DNA of 64,000 bases from positions 1-64,000 of the forward strand of contig NZ_CP078091.1 of NCBI RefSeq assembly GCF_025917005.1, read 5' to 3'. The first letter of the stretch is position 1. Each line of letters opens with the position of its first letter. Source of the DNA: Porphyrobacter sp. ULC335 (GTDB taxonomy: Bacteria; Pseudomonadota; Alphaproteobacteria; Sphingomonadales; Sphingomonadaceae). This document shows positions 1 through 7,378 of this stretch, one piece after another. The notes below the pieces were generated by a model, which did not search any database, was not told the origin of the DNA, and saw nothing but the letters and a program-made list of their open reading frames with translations. The translations under genes were made by a program, and so were the position numbers.

Positions 1-154
1 ATCGATTCTGCGGAAGGGGAAGGCAGTACCTGTCGCAATGGGATTAAATAAGTCTGCGGACCCGTGTCCGGCAGGCTGTGGGTGAATTGGGGATGAGCTT
101 GTGCACAGGACTGACAAGGCGCGGACGACTGGCCGCCAGGCCGACGAACATCTG

Positions 155-1558
155 ATGGAAGATTCCGAAGCTGTAAATCTCGCGGCCGACTGGGCCGATA
201 TCAGTCAGGGCCTGCGCAAGGATCTGGGGCACCAGCTGCACAGCCAGTGGATCAAGCCGATCCAGCTTGGCGCGCTGACCCGCGATACCGGCACCCTCGA
301 TCTGTACCTGCCGACCGAATTCTCCGCCAACTGGGTGCGTGACCGCTTCCACGACCGCTTGCAGCTCGCCTGGAGCATTGCGCGCAGCGAAGTGCGCAAG
401 GTTAACATCATCGTCCACCCGGGCCGCCGCCAGCTGCCCGACCTGCGCCTCGACGATGGTCGTCGCCCCGCCAATGATGGCGCGAGCGCGATTGCCATGG
501 CCGCCGGCGCGCTGGGCGATGCGACCTTCACCTCCTCCGTCGGGCTCGACCCGTCGCTGACCTTCACCGCCTTCGTCACGGGCGAAGCGAACATCCTCGC
601 CTGCAACGCGGCGCAGCGCATGGCGGCACTGGAACAGCCGCAGTTCTCGCCCCTGTATCTCAAGGCGGCGACCGGACAGGGCAAGACCCACCTGCTCCAC
701 GCCATCGGCCATGCCTATCTGCAGGCCCACCCGCGCGCCCGGATCTTCTACTGCTCGGCCGAGCGGTTCATGGTCGAGTTCGTGCAGGCTTTGAAGTCGA
801 GCCAGACGATCGAGTTCAAGGCCCGGTTGCGCAGCTTCGACCTGCTGCTGGTGGACGATATCCAGTTCATCATCGGCAAGGCGAGCGCGCAGGAAGAACT
901 GCTCTATACGATCGACGCGCTGCTGGCCGAAGGCAAACGGCTGGTCTTCGCCGCCGACCGCGCTCCGCAGGCGCTGGACGGGGTTGAACCGCGCCTGCTC
1001 AGCCGCCTGTCGATGGGCCTCGTCGCCGATATCCAGCCCGCCGATATCGAGCTGCGCAAGAAGATCCTCGTCTCCAAGCTGGTGCGCTTCGCGCCGCTCG
1101 CCGTGCCCGAGGACGTGGTCGAATTCCTCGCCCGCACCATCACCCGCAACATCCGCGAGCTGGTCGGCGGCCTCAACAAGCTGATCGCCTATGCCCAGCT
1201 GACCGGGCAGGAAGTCTCGCTCCAGCTGGCTGAAGAGCAGCTCACCGATATCCTTTCGGCCAACCGCCGCCGGATCACCATCGACGAGATCCAGCGCACC
1301 GTCTGCCAGTTCTACCGTATCGACCGTTCGGAGATGAGCTCCAAGCGGCGCGCACGCGCCGTGGTTCGCCCGCGGCAGGTGGCGATGTATCTGTCCAAGG
1401 TGCTCACCCCGCGTTCTTATCCCGAAATCGGGCGCAAGTTCGGCGGGCGCGACCATTCGACGGTGATCCACGCGGTGCGCCTGATCGAGGATCTGCGTCA
1501 GCGCGACGCCGACATGGACGGTGATGTGCGCAGCCTGCTGCGCCAGCTGGAGAGCTGA
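155..1558 (+). CDS. dnaA: Chromosomal replication initiator DnaA
   Basis: DnaA binds DnaA boxes at oriC, oligomerises with ATP, opens the duplex and recruits the DnaB helicase. Counting from the ATG at 155 the protein has 467 residues. An N-terminal domain I carries WADISQGLRKDLG. It is followed by a linker and an AAA+ core with Walker A ATGQGKT (about 172-178) and Walker B LLVDD (231-235). The C-terminal helix-turn-helix domain IV has the DnaA signature GGRDHSTVIHAVR. A GTG at 101 lies in the same frame and would add 18 residues. I prefer 155 because conservation with the family begins just after it, although no clear ribosome site precedes either codon. DnaA-box-like sequences lie directly downstream. 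Identification is secure; the start is uncertain. Confidence 0.96.
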   Translation: MEDSEAVNLAADWADISQGLRKDLGHQLHSQWIKPIQLGALTRDTGTLDLYLPTEFSANWVRDRFHDRLQLAWSIARSEVRKVNIIVHPGRRQLPDLRLDDGRRPANDGASAIAMAAGALGDATFTSSVGLDPSLTFTAFVTGEANILACNAAQRMAALEQPQFSPLYLKAATGQGKTHLLHAIGHAYLQAHPRARIFYCSAERFMVEFVQALKSSQTIEFKARLRSFDLLLVDDIQFIIGKASAQEELLYTIDALLAEGKRLVFAADRAPQALDGVEPRLLSRLSMGLVADIQPADIELRKKILVSKLVRFAPLAVPEDVVEFLARTITRNIRELVGGLNKLIAYAQLTGQEVSLQLAEEQLTDILSANRRRITIDEIQRTVCQFYRIDRSEMSSKRRARAVVRPRQVAMYLSKVLTPRSYPEIGRKFGGRDHSTVIHAVRLIEDLRQRDADMDGDVRSLLRQLES

Positions 1559-1652
1559 TTACCCACAATCTGGCCACCGGCTTTGCACCGCGCTTTCGAC
1601 AGGCTGATCCACAGCCCTGTCGACAGGCTGTGCACAGGCTGTAAACAGCCTG
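1559..1652. promoter_or_regulatory. DnaA-box-like repeats just downstream of dnaA (possible origin or autoregulatory element)
   Basis: The roughly 95 bases between dnaA and the next gene contain TTACCCACA (1559-1567) and TGATCCACA (1605-1613). Each is one mismatch from the DnaA box TTATCCACA. There is also a palindromic TGTGCACA (1629-1636) and a repeated CGACAGGCTG (1598-1606 in part, 1621-1630). A second TGTGCACA sits at 100-107, at the upstream dnaA start region. This could be part of a replication origin or a site where DnaA controls itself. In several alphaproteobacteria oriC is not beside dnaA, so function is uncertain. Confidence 0.4.
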
Positions 1653-1655
1653 TCC

Positions 1656-2078
1656 ATGCCTTCTCAGCGCCTTTCTCCCGACTGTATCGACCTGCCTGCC
1701 GGGTGGATTCCCGCGCTTGTCCGCGGCGCGCGGGGCAAGTGCCCGCGCTGCGGCGAGGCTGCGCTGTTCCGCGCATGGCTGAAACCCGTCGATCGCTGCG
1801 GCCATTGCAAGCAGGATTGGTCTGTGCAGCAGGCCGATGATTTCCCGGCCTATATCGGCATCTTCGTGGTTGGACACCTGCTCGCACCGGTGGTGATCGC
1901 GATGATCGGCACCTTCGGCATGTCGGCCTGGCTGACCCTTGCCATCATCCTGCCGGTGGCGATTGGGCTGCTGCTGGTGACGCTCCAGCCGACCAAGGGC
2001 GCGGTGATCGGCTTCCTGTGGTGGCATGGCATTGGTGCCTTCCGGCAAGAGCGCCGCGCGCCGGAGGACAAGCCGTGA
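1656..2078 (+). CDS. DUF983 family membrane protein
   Basis: A 140-residue protein matching the DUF983 family by pattern. A basic segment leads into a zinc-ribbon-like CPRCGEAALF (about residues 29-38) and CGHC (48-51). These are followed by an AD(D)xPAYIGIFVVGH motif and two hydrophobic spans (about 67-90 and 91-112), so it is probably an inner-membrane protein with a cytosolic metal-binding knuckle. The molecular role of DUF983 is unknown. Its TGA stop overlaps the GTG of the following ThiF-like gene (GTGA), indicating translational coupling. Confidence 0.85.
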   Translation: MPSQRLSPDCIDLPAGWIPALVRGARGKCPRCGEAALFRAWLKPVDRCGHCKQDWSVQQADDFPAYIGIFVVGHLLAPVVIAMIGTFGMSAWLTLAIILPVAIGLLLVTLQPTKGAVIGFLWWHGIGAFRQERRAPEDKP

Positions 2079-2851
2079 CGCTTTCTTCCGCCCGGCTTGA
2101 CCGCTTCGCCCGCCACATCGTGCTGCCCGAAGTGGGCGGCGCAGGGCAGGTGCGGCTGGCCGAATCGCGCGTGGCGGTGATCGGGCTCGGCGGGATCGGA
2201 AGCCCTGCCCTGCAATATCTCGCCGCGAGCGGGATCGGCAGGCTCGCGCTGGTCGATGATGACGTGGTCGATGTCAGCAACCTCCAGCGGCAGACGATCT
2301 TCACCCAGCGCGATGTCGGCTATGGCAAGGCGGTATCGGCGCGGCGCTGGCTCGCCAATTTCGATGATGCCTTGCAGGTCGACGTCTCCGACGCGCGGAT
2401 CACGCCCGAAAACGCCGCCAGCCTGATCGCAGGCGCGGACCTGGTGCTCGACGGTACCGACAATTTCGCCACCCGCCTCGCCGTATCGGACGCCTGCGTC
2501 GCGGCGAGAATTCCCTTGCTGTCAGCCGCCGTGGGCCGCTTTCAGGGGCAGGTCGGCGCTTTTGCCGGACACCTTGCCGGAGAGTCCTGTTATCGTTGCT
2601 TCGTCGGCGATGCCTTCGATGCCGAGGATTGCGACACTTGCGCGGATGACGGAATGCTCGGCGCGATGGCGGGCTGGGCGGGCAGTTTTGCCGCAATGCA
2701 GGCGGTCAAAGTGCTGCTGGCGGGGGTGAGCACGCTGGGCGATCCGCAATGGGGCCGCGTCCATATTCTCGACGGCATGGAGCCATCCTTGCGCACCATC
2801 CGCATCGGCAAGGACCCCGGCTGCCGAACCTGCGGCCCGGCTTCGGCCTGA
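2075..2851 (+). CDS. ThiF/MoeB/HesA-family adenylyltransferase (E1-like)
   Basis: An E1-like enzyme that adenylates the C-terminal glycine of a ubiquitin-fold sulphur carrier (ThiS, MoaD or similar). The protein has 258 residues from GTG 2075. The nucleotide-binding loop is GLGGIGSPA (about 36-44), followed by DDDxVDxSNLQRQ, the family's adenylation motif, then LDGTDNFATR. Zinc ligands are CYRC and CRTC near the C-terminus, with a DTCADDGMLG segment where ThiF/MoeB enzymes carry their crossover loop. The GTG start is supported by GGAGG at 2063-2067 and by overlap with the upstream stop. Which carrier it serves (thiamine or molybdopterin) cannot be told, because no thiS or moaD lies nearby. 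Confidence 0.88.
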   Translation: MTLSSARLDRFARHIVLPEVGGAGQVRLAESRVAVIGLGGIGSPALQYLAASGIGRLALVDDDVVDVSNLQRQTIFTQRDVGYGKAVSARRWLANFDDALQVDVSDARITPENAASLIAGADLVLDGTDNFATRLAVSDACVAARIPLLSAAVGRFQGQVGAFAGHLAGESCYRCFVGDAFDAEDCDTCADDGMLGAMAGWAGSFAAMQAVKVLLAGVSTLGDPQWGRVHILDGMEPSLRTIRIGKDPGCRTCGPASA

Positions 2852-2950
2852 CCTGCGCCCGCCACGGCACGGCACGAAACTTCGCCCCGGCGCGGAACAA
2901 GCATCCCTCCTTCACGGTCGCCCCCTTCCCCAAGCAAGGAGGCTGACCCG

Positions 2951-3217
2951 ATGAATTTCGACTTTGATATCGTGATGGTCCTGGCGCTGTTCACGATCGG
3001 CTCGGCGCTGGTGTACGGCATCGCCTCGTGGATGCGCGCCAACAAGGCGCAGGCCAATCATGAAGACGCGGCGGTGGCCCAGCGCCAGCGCGAGGAAGAC
3101 GCCGTCCCCGATGCCGATGCCCAGAACGAAGGCTTCACCGCTGCCAATGGTTCAGGGCGCACTTGGACCGAAGAGCGCGGCGCCAATCCGCCCACGCCTA
3201 CGCCGCCCCGGAACTGA
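2951..3217 (+). CDS. Small single-span membrane protein, unknown function
   Basis: An 88-residue protein with one hydrophobic span (about residues 7-26), followed by a charged, Ala/Gln/Glu-rich cytosolic-type tail ending in a proline-rich segment. A strong ribosome site (AAGGAGG, about 2936-2942) precedes the ATG by eight bases. Its coding end overlaps the convergent Sir2 gene by about 20 bases. No family was recognised. Codon use and GC pattern match the surroundings, so it is probably real. Confidence 0.6.
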   Translation: MNFDFDIVMVLALFTIGSALVYGIASWMRANKAQANHEDAAVAQRQREEDAVPDADAQNEGFTAANGSGRTWTEERGANPPTPTPPRN

Positions 3218-3908
3218 GCACTTCGCCAACCCACTGCGGCACCAGCGCGCTGGCCGGGCCGTGGCGGGTTTCGTCGAACAGGCGAGAGCCTTCGCTCGGT
3301 TCGAGATTGAGTTCGAGCGTTCGCGCACCGGCCGCCCGTGCCTCCTGCACGAAGCCGGCGGCAGGATAGACCGCGCCGGATGTGCCGATGCTGACAAACA
3401 GATCGCAGCTTTCAAGCGCGCGGTAGATGCGGCCCATTTCATAAGGCATCTCGCCGAACCACACGACATCGGGGCGCAGGGTCGGCGCGCGGCAGACGGG
3501 GCATGGCGGGCGGTCGATCATGGTCGCGTCCCATCGGCTGCGGGTCTCGCATGATTGGCACAGCGCCGATTTCAGCTCGCCATGCATATGCAGCACCCGC
3601 GCCGATCCGCCGCGTTCGTGCAGGTCGTCGACATTCTGGGTGACGAGCAGCAGATCGCCGCGAAATTCGCGCTCCAGTTGCGCCAGCGCCATGTGCGCAG
3701 GGTTGGGCGCCACATTGCCTAACGCGGCGCGCCGCATGTCGTAGAAGTTCAAAACAAGGTCGGGGTTGCGGGCGAAACCTTCGGGCGTGGCGACATCCTC
3801 GACCCGGTGCTGCTCCCAAAGTCCGCCCGCCGAGCGGAAGGTATCGATCCCGCTTTCGGCGGAAATCCCTGCGCCGGTGAGGATGACGATGCGTTTAATC
3901 TCTGCCAT
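3198..3908 (-). CDS. cobB: Sir2-family NAD-dependent protein deacylase (CobB)
   Basis: A 236-residue sirtuin. It removes acyl groups from lysine side chains, consuming NAD and giving nicotinamide and O-acyl-ADP-ribose. It has the NAD-binding GAGISAESGIDTFR (12-25), TQNVDD (90-95), the catalytic His109 in HMHGEL, and zinc cysteines CQSC (117-120) and CPVC (136-139). Tyr56 and Arg59 in NFYDMRR match the YxxR pair of class III sirtuins, which bind negatively charged acyl groups such as succinyl or malonyl. Desuccinylase activity is therefore likely. The ATG at 3908 is chosen; one at 3923 would add five residues. The gene is divergent from dapB with a 34-base gap. Confidence 0.92.
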   Translation of the reverse strand: MAEIKRIVILTGAGISAESGIDTFRSAGGLWEQHRVEDVATPEGFARNPDLVLNFYDMRRAALGNVAPNPAHMALAQLEREFRGDLLLVTQNVDDLHERGGSARVLHMHGELKSALCQSCETRSRWDATMIDRPPCPVCRAPTLRPDVVWFGEMPYEMGRIYRALESCDLFVSIGTSGAVYPAAGFVQEARAAGARTLELNLEPSEGSRLFDETRHGPASALVPQWVGEVLSSGAA

Positions 3909-3942
3909 GAGGCCTTCAAGCATGGGGCATAGAGGCAAGGCA

Positions 3943-4677
3943 ATGGCACAGCTCAAATTCGGGGTGATCGGACACAAGGGCCGGATGGGACAGGCGCTGG
4001 AGACAGCGATTGCTGACGCGGGCCATGCGATGTGTGTCGGCGTGGATGCCGGAGGCAGCATCGGCCCCCATGCCAGCCAGTGCGACGTGCTGATCGATTT
4101 CTCCGCGCCGGATGCCCTCGCCGCGAACCTTGGCGCGGCAAAGGTGGCGGGCAAGCCGATCGTTATCGGCACGACCGGACTTGAAGAGCCACATTTCGTG
4201 ATGCTGGCCGAAGCCGCGCGCGCCGTGCCGGTACTGCAATCGGGCAACTTCTCGCTGGGCGTGACGCTGATGGCGCATCTGGTGCGCGAGGCCGCGGCGC
4301 GGCTGGGGCCGGAATGGGATATCGAGGTGCTGGAAATGCACCACCGCATGAAGGTCGATGCGCCGTCCGGCACGGCCAAACTGCTCGGCGAGGCGGCCGC
4401 GGCAGGGCGCGGGATCGTGCTCGGCGACAACATGGAAAGCGGCCGCCACGGTATGACCGGCGCGCGGGCTGAAGGCGCAATCGGCTTTGCCACCCTGCGC
4501 GGCGGCACTGTGGCGGGCGAACACAGCGTGATCTTTGCAGGAAGCGAAGAGCGGCTGACCCTCAGCCACTCGGCCGAAAATCGCATGATCTTCGCACGCG
4601 GGGCGGTGCGAGCGGCGCAGTGGCTGACGGGTCAAAGCGCCGGACGCTACACCATGAACGACGTGCTGGGGCTCTGA
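3943..4677 (+). CDS. dapB: 4-hydroxy-tetrahydrodipicolinate reductase
   Basis: DapB reduces 4-hydroxy-tetrahydrodipicolinate with NAD(P)H in the diaminopimelate/lysine pathway in the cytosol. The 244-residue protein has the nucleotide loop GHKGRMG (10-16), GTTG (76-79), SGNFSLGV (100-107), and the catalytic EMHHRMKVDAPSGTA (131-145) with His133/His134 and Lys137. Its length is typical of alphaproteobacterial DapB. The ATG at 3943 follows GGCAAGG. The reading frame is open further upstream, but that part overlaps the divergent Sir2 gene and is not family sequence. dapE, a later enzyme of the same pathway, lies at 11-12 kb on the other strand. Confidence 0.95.
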   Translation: MAQLKFGVIGHKGRMGQALETAIADAGHAMCVGVDAGGSIGPHASQCDVLIDFSAPDALAANLGAAKVAGKPIVIGTTGLEEPHFVMLAEAARAVPVLQSGNFSLGVTLMAHLVREAAARLGPEWDIEVLEMHHRMKVDAPSGTAKLLGEAAAAGRGIVLGDNMESGRHGMTGARAEGAIGFATLRGGTVAGEHSVIFAGSEERLTLSHSAENRMIFARGAVRAAQWLTGQSAGRYTMNDVLGL

Positions 4678-4749
4678 GCCTTGAACAGTTCGGCGCGCGG
4701 TGTACTGCGCGACTAATGCACATTGATCCATAGGGGAGCGATCATCGCC

Positions 4750-5925
4750 ATGGCCATCAACCTCACCCCCGCGCAGCAGGCCGCGCGTCTGGTCGACAGT
4801 CTTGGCCCTGACGCGCTGGCACAGGCGCAGGCCTACACCACCGGCAATCACTGGCTGCTGTTCCTGAACGTCGGTGTGTCGCTGCTGGTCGCTTTCATCA
4901 TGGTCCGCCTGCGGCTGCTCGACCGGATTGCCGATCGCATGGCGCATCGCAAGCCGTGGCTTTCCACCTTCACGATCAGCGCCGCTTTCCTGATCATCTC
5001 CACGCTGATCGCTCTCCCCTGGACGATCTACACCAACTGGTATCGTGAGCGGTCCTATAGCCTGTCGAGCCAGCCGCTTGGCGATTTCCTCGGGCAGATG
5101 GCGACGGGCGAATTGATCGGGATGGTGCTGGGCGGGCTGTTCCTGACCGGGGTCTATGCGCTGATCCGCCGCACCGGCCAGCGCTGGTGGCTGTGGAGCG
5201 GCGGCCTTGCCGGCGTGGCCGCACTGGTCGGGCTGCTGGCCGGCCCGGCCCTGATCGAGCCGCTGTTCAACGAATACAAGCCCGTGCCTCCGGGCGAAGT
5301 GCGCACCGCGCTGGAAGAGATCGCCGACGACGTCGACATCCCGCACGACCGCATCTTCATGTATGATGGCTCGCGCCAGTCCGACCGCTTCACCGCCAAT
5401 GTCTCCGGCATCGGCCCCACGGCGCGGATCGCGATTTCGGACGTGGCGCTGAAACAAGCCTCGGTCGCCGAGGTGCGCGCTGTGACCGGGCATGAGGCCG
5501 GGCATTACAAGCTCGGCCATATCTGGCGCTATGCTGTGATCTTCCCGGTGTTGGCGATGGTGTTCTTCTTCCTGATGAACCGCCTGTTCGCGCCCACCGC
5601 GCGGGCGCTGGGCAGCGATGCGCGGCTTGACGAGCCGCGCGGCCTGCCGGTCTTTGCCGTGGTGGGATCGGTGCTGGGCCTGCTGGTCACCCCCGTCACC
5701 AACACCCTTACCCGCGTCGGCGAGACCGAGGCGGACCGTTATTCGCTGGAGACGGTGAACGAGCCGGACGCGCTGGCCACAGCCTTGGTGAAGACCGCCG
5801 AATACCGCTACCCGCGCCCCAGCGCGCTGCAGGAGGCGCTGTTCTATACCCACCCCTCGGTCGAAAAGCGCGCGCTCATGGCCATGGAGTGGAAGGCGAC
5901 GCATCCCCCTGAGGTCACGAAATAA
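4750..5925 (+). CDS. M48-family membrane metalloprotease (Ste24/CAAX protease type)
   Basis: A 391-residue zinc protease embedded in the inner membrane. Several hydrophobic spans precede the catalytic segment VTGHEAGHYKLGH (HEXXH, around residue 246). A further ligand-bearing ETEADRYS lies downstream and two hydrophobic spans sit between them, as in Ste24 proteins. The N-terminal multi-span domain matches the CAAX prenyl protease 1 N-terminal family. In bacteria, which lack prenylated proteins of this kind, members are thought to act in membrane protein quality control. The start is ATG 4750 behind AGGGGAG; an upstream in-frame start at 4723 is less likely. Confidence 0.9.
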   Translation: MAINLTPAQQAARLVDSLGPDALAQAQAYTTGNHWLLFLNVGVSLLVAFIMVRLRLLDRIADRMAHRKPWLSTFTISAAFLIISTLIALPWTIYTNWYRERSYSLSSQPLGDFLGQMATGELIGMVLGGLFLTGVYALIRRTGQRWWLWSGGLAGVAALVGLLAGPALIEPLFNEYKPVPPGEVRTALEEIADDVDIPHDRIFMYDGSRQSDRFTANVSGIGPTARIAISDVALKQASVAEVRAVTGHEAGHYKLGHIWRYAVIFPVLAMVFFFLMNRLFAPTARALGSDARLDEPRGLPVFAVVGSVLGLLVTPVTNTLTRVGETEADRYSLETVNEPDALATALVKTAEYRYPRPSALQEALFYTHPSVEKRALMAMEWKATHPPEVTK

Positions 5926-5942
5926 GCAAGGGCGGAAAGACG

Positions 5943-6632
5943 ATGGAGGACGACTTTGACGATCTGGCCTATCTGCGCGATCAGGTGAGCACATTGGTGG
6001 AATCGGGTTTCTTCAACGAGGACGACCTTGAAACCTACATCGCCGACCTTGCCTTCGACCCCCACAGCGCGCCGCACGCGGGCGTAGTACGGCAACATGC
6101 GCTTGCTGCCTTGGCTACCAAGCGCGCGGCCGAGGCAACATGGCCAGCGGTGACCGACTGGGACCGCCTTGCCCGCGCCTTCGATGCGCTGGAGGCAGAC
6201 GGCATCCTCGCGCTTCACAATGCCGGGATGACAACCAGCGACGCGCATGGCGACGCATGGGACCTGATTGGCCGCGATCCGCCGGACAGTTGGCGCGGCT
6301 TTGCCTATTATCACGGTCAGGATATCGAACGGGTGCTCGGCGGGCACGCGCTGTTCATCGGCTTCGACGCGGTGGCAGAAGGGGTCGAGGCCAAGCGGGG
6401 GATCGGCGAGTCGGTCGTCGCCGCGCTCAAGGCGGAAGGCTTTGCGCCTTCGTGGAACGGCGATCCCGAAACGCGCCTCGATGTGCCGGGGATCGTATGG
6501 CACAAGCGCACCGACTGGGTGCGCCCGGCTGGCCCCGCGGCTCCTCTTCCCCCGCCCCCGCCACCGCCACCAAGGCGCCCGCGCGGTGCCGCTGCGGGAA
6601 GCGACTTGTGGCAAAGGCTCTTCGGCCGCTAA
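5943..6632 (+). CDS. DUF6891-like protein with polyproline tail
   Basis: A 229-residue soluble protein starting 17 bases after the M48 gene. The N-terminus is acidic (MEDDFDDL). The middle contains FDALEADGILALHNAG, then GFAYYHGQDIERV, then LFIGFDA, a layout I associate with DUF6891 proteins; function is unknown. The C-terminal 30 residues hold a run of about eight prolines followed by PRRPRG and a short WQRLF end, which may bind a partner or be disordered. The gene is probably cotranscribed with the flanking M48 protease and nth (gap of 10 bases). Confidence 0.65.
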   Translation: MEDDFDDLAYLRDQVSTLVESGFFNEDDLETYIADLAFDPHSAPHAGVVRQHALAALATKRAAEATWPAVTDWDRLARAFDALEADGILALHNAGMTTSDAHGDAWDLIGRDPPDSWRGFAYYHGQDIERVLGGHALFIGFDAVAEGVEAKRGIGESVVAALKAEGFAPSWNGDPETRLDVPGIVWHKRTDWVRPAGPAAPLPPPPPPPPRRPRGAAAGSDLWQRLFGR

Positions 6633-6642
6633 GCGCAAGGCG

Positions 6643-7290
6643 ATGACCAAGGACCAGATCTTCGAATTCTTCCGCCGTCTGGCCGAGGACAATCCCTCGC
6701 CCCAGACCGAGCTGGAATATGGCAATGCCTACCAGCTGCTCGTCGCCGTGGCGCTATCCGCGCAGGCGACCGATGTGGGCGTGAACAAGGCGACCCGCGC
6801 GCTGTTCGCCAAGGTCGAAACGCCGCAGCAGATGCTCGATCTCGGCGAGGACGGGCTGAAGGAGCACATCAAGACCATCGGGCTCTTCAATTCCAAGGCC
6901 AAGAATGTCATCGCGCTCAGCCAAATCCTCGTCGACGAACATGGCGGCGCGGTGCCTGACACGCGCGAGGCGCTGGTCCGGCTCCCCGGCGTCGGGCGCA
7001 AGACGGCCAATGTGGTGCTCAATTGCTGGTTCGGGCAGGAAACTTTCGCGGTCGATACGCACATTTTCCGCCTAGGAAACCGCACCGGAATGGCCAAGGG
7101 CAAGACCCCCGATCATGTCGAAGCCAAGCTGGAAAAGCGCGTGCCCCAGCCCTTCCGCCGGGATTCGCACCACTGGATGATCCTGCACGGGCGATACGTC
7201 TGCAAGGCGCGGCAGCCCGAATGCTGGCGCTGCACGGTCGTGGACCTTTGCAGTTTCAAGAAGAAAGTTCTCGAGAACCCGCGCGTCTGA
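6643..7290 (+). CDS. nth: Endonuclease III (DNA glycosylase/AP lyase)
   Basis: Nth removes oxidised pyrimidines and cleaves the abasic site in base-excision repair. The 215-residue protein has the helix-hairpin-helix LPGVGRKTANVV with catalytic Lys120, then FAVDTHIFR with Asp138, the same numbering as the E. coli enzyme. It ends with an intact 4Fe-4S ligand set, Cys-X6-Cys-X2-Cys-X5-Cys, in the segment CKARQPEC-WRC-TVVDLC. The frame is open for 125 codons upstream, but that part is a shadow of the preceding gene. The family N-terminus begins at the ATG at 6643. Confidence 0.97.
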   Translation: MTKDQIFEFFRRLAEDNPSPQTELEYGNAYQLLVAVALSAQATDVGVNKATRALFAKVETPQQMLDLGEDGLKEHIKTIGLFNSKAKNVIALSQILVDEHGGAVPDTREALVRLPGVGRKTANVVLNCWFGQETFAVDTHIFRLGNRTGMAKGKTPDHVEAKLEKRVPQPFRRDSHHWMILHGRYVCKARQPECWRCTVVDLCSFKKKVLENPRV

Positions 7291-7378
7291 CACGCCGCAA
7301 TCCCGTTGCAAAACCATACCATTAGGCGTGTGGCCCGAATCGCGTTACGCTCCCCTTCCATAACAGGGGAGATGAGCC

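Noticed and set aside
1..100. Gene or RNA in the first 100 bases
   Set aside because: Too short and without recognisable coding or tRNA structure; probably the upstream region of dnaA.
44..1471. 475-codon minus-strand frame opposite dnaA
   Set aside because: Antisense shadow of an unmistakable dnaA.
3916..5994. 692-codon minus-strand frame opposite dapB and the M48 protease
   Set aside because: Shadow of two solid genes; no family features.
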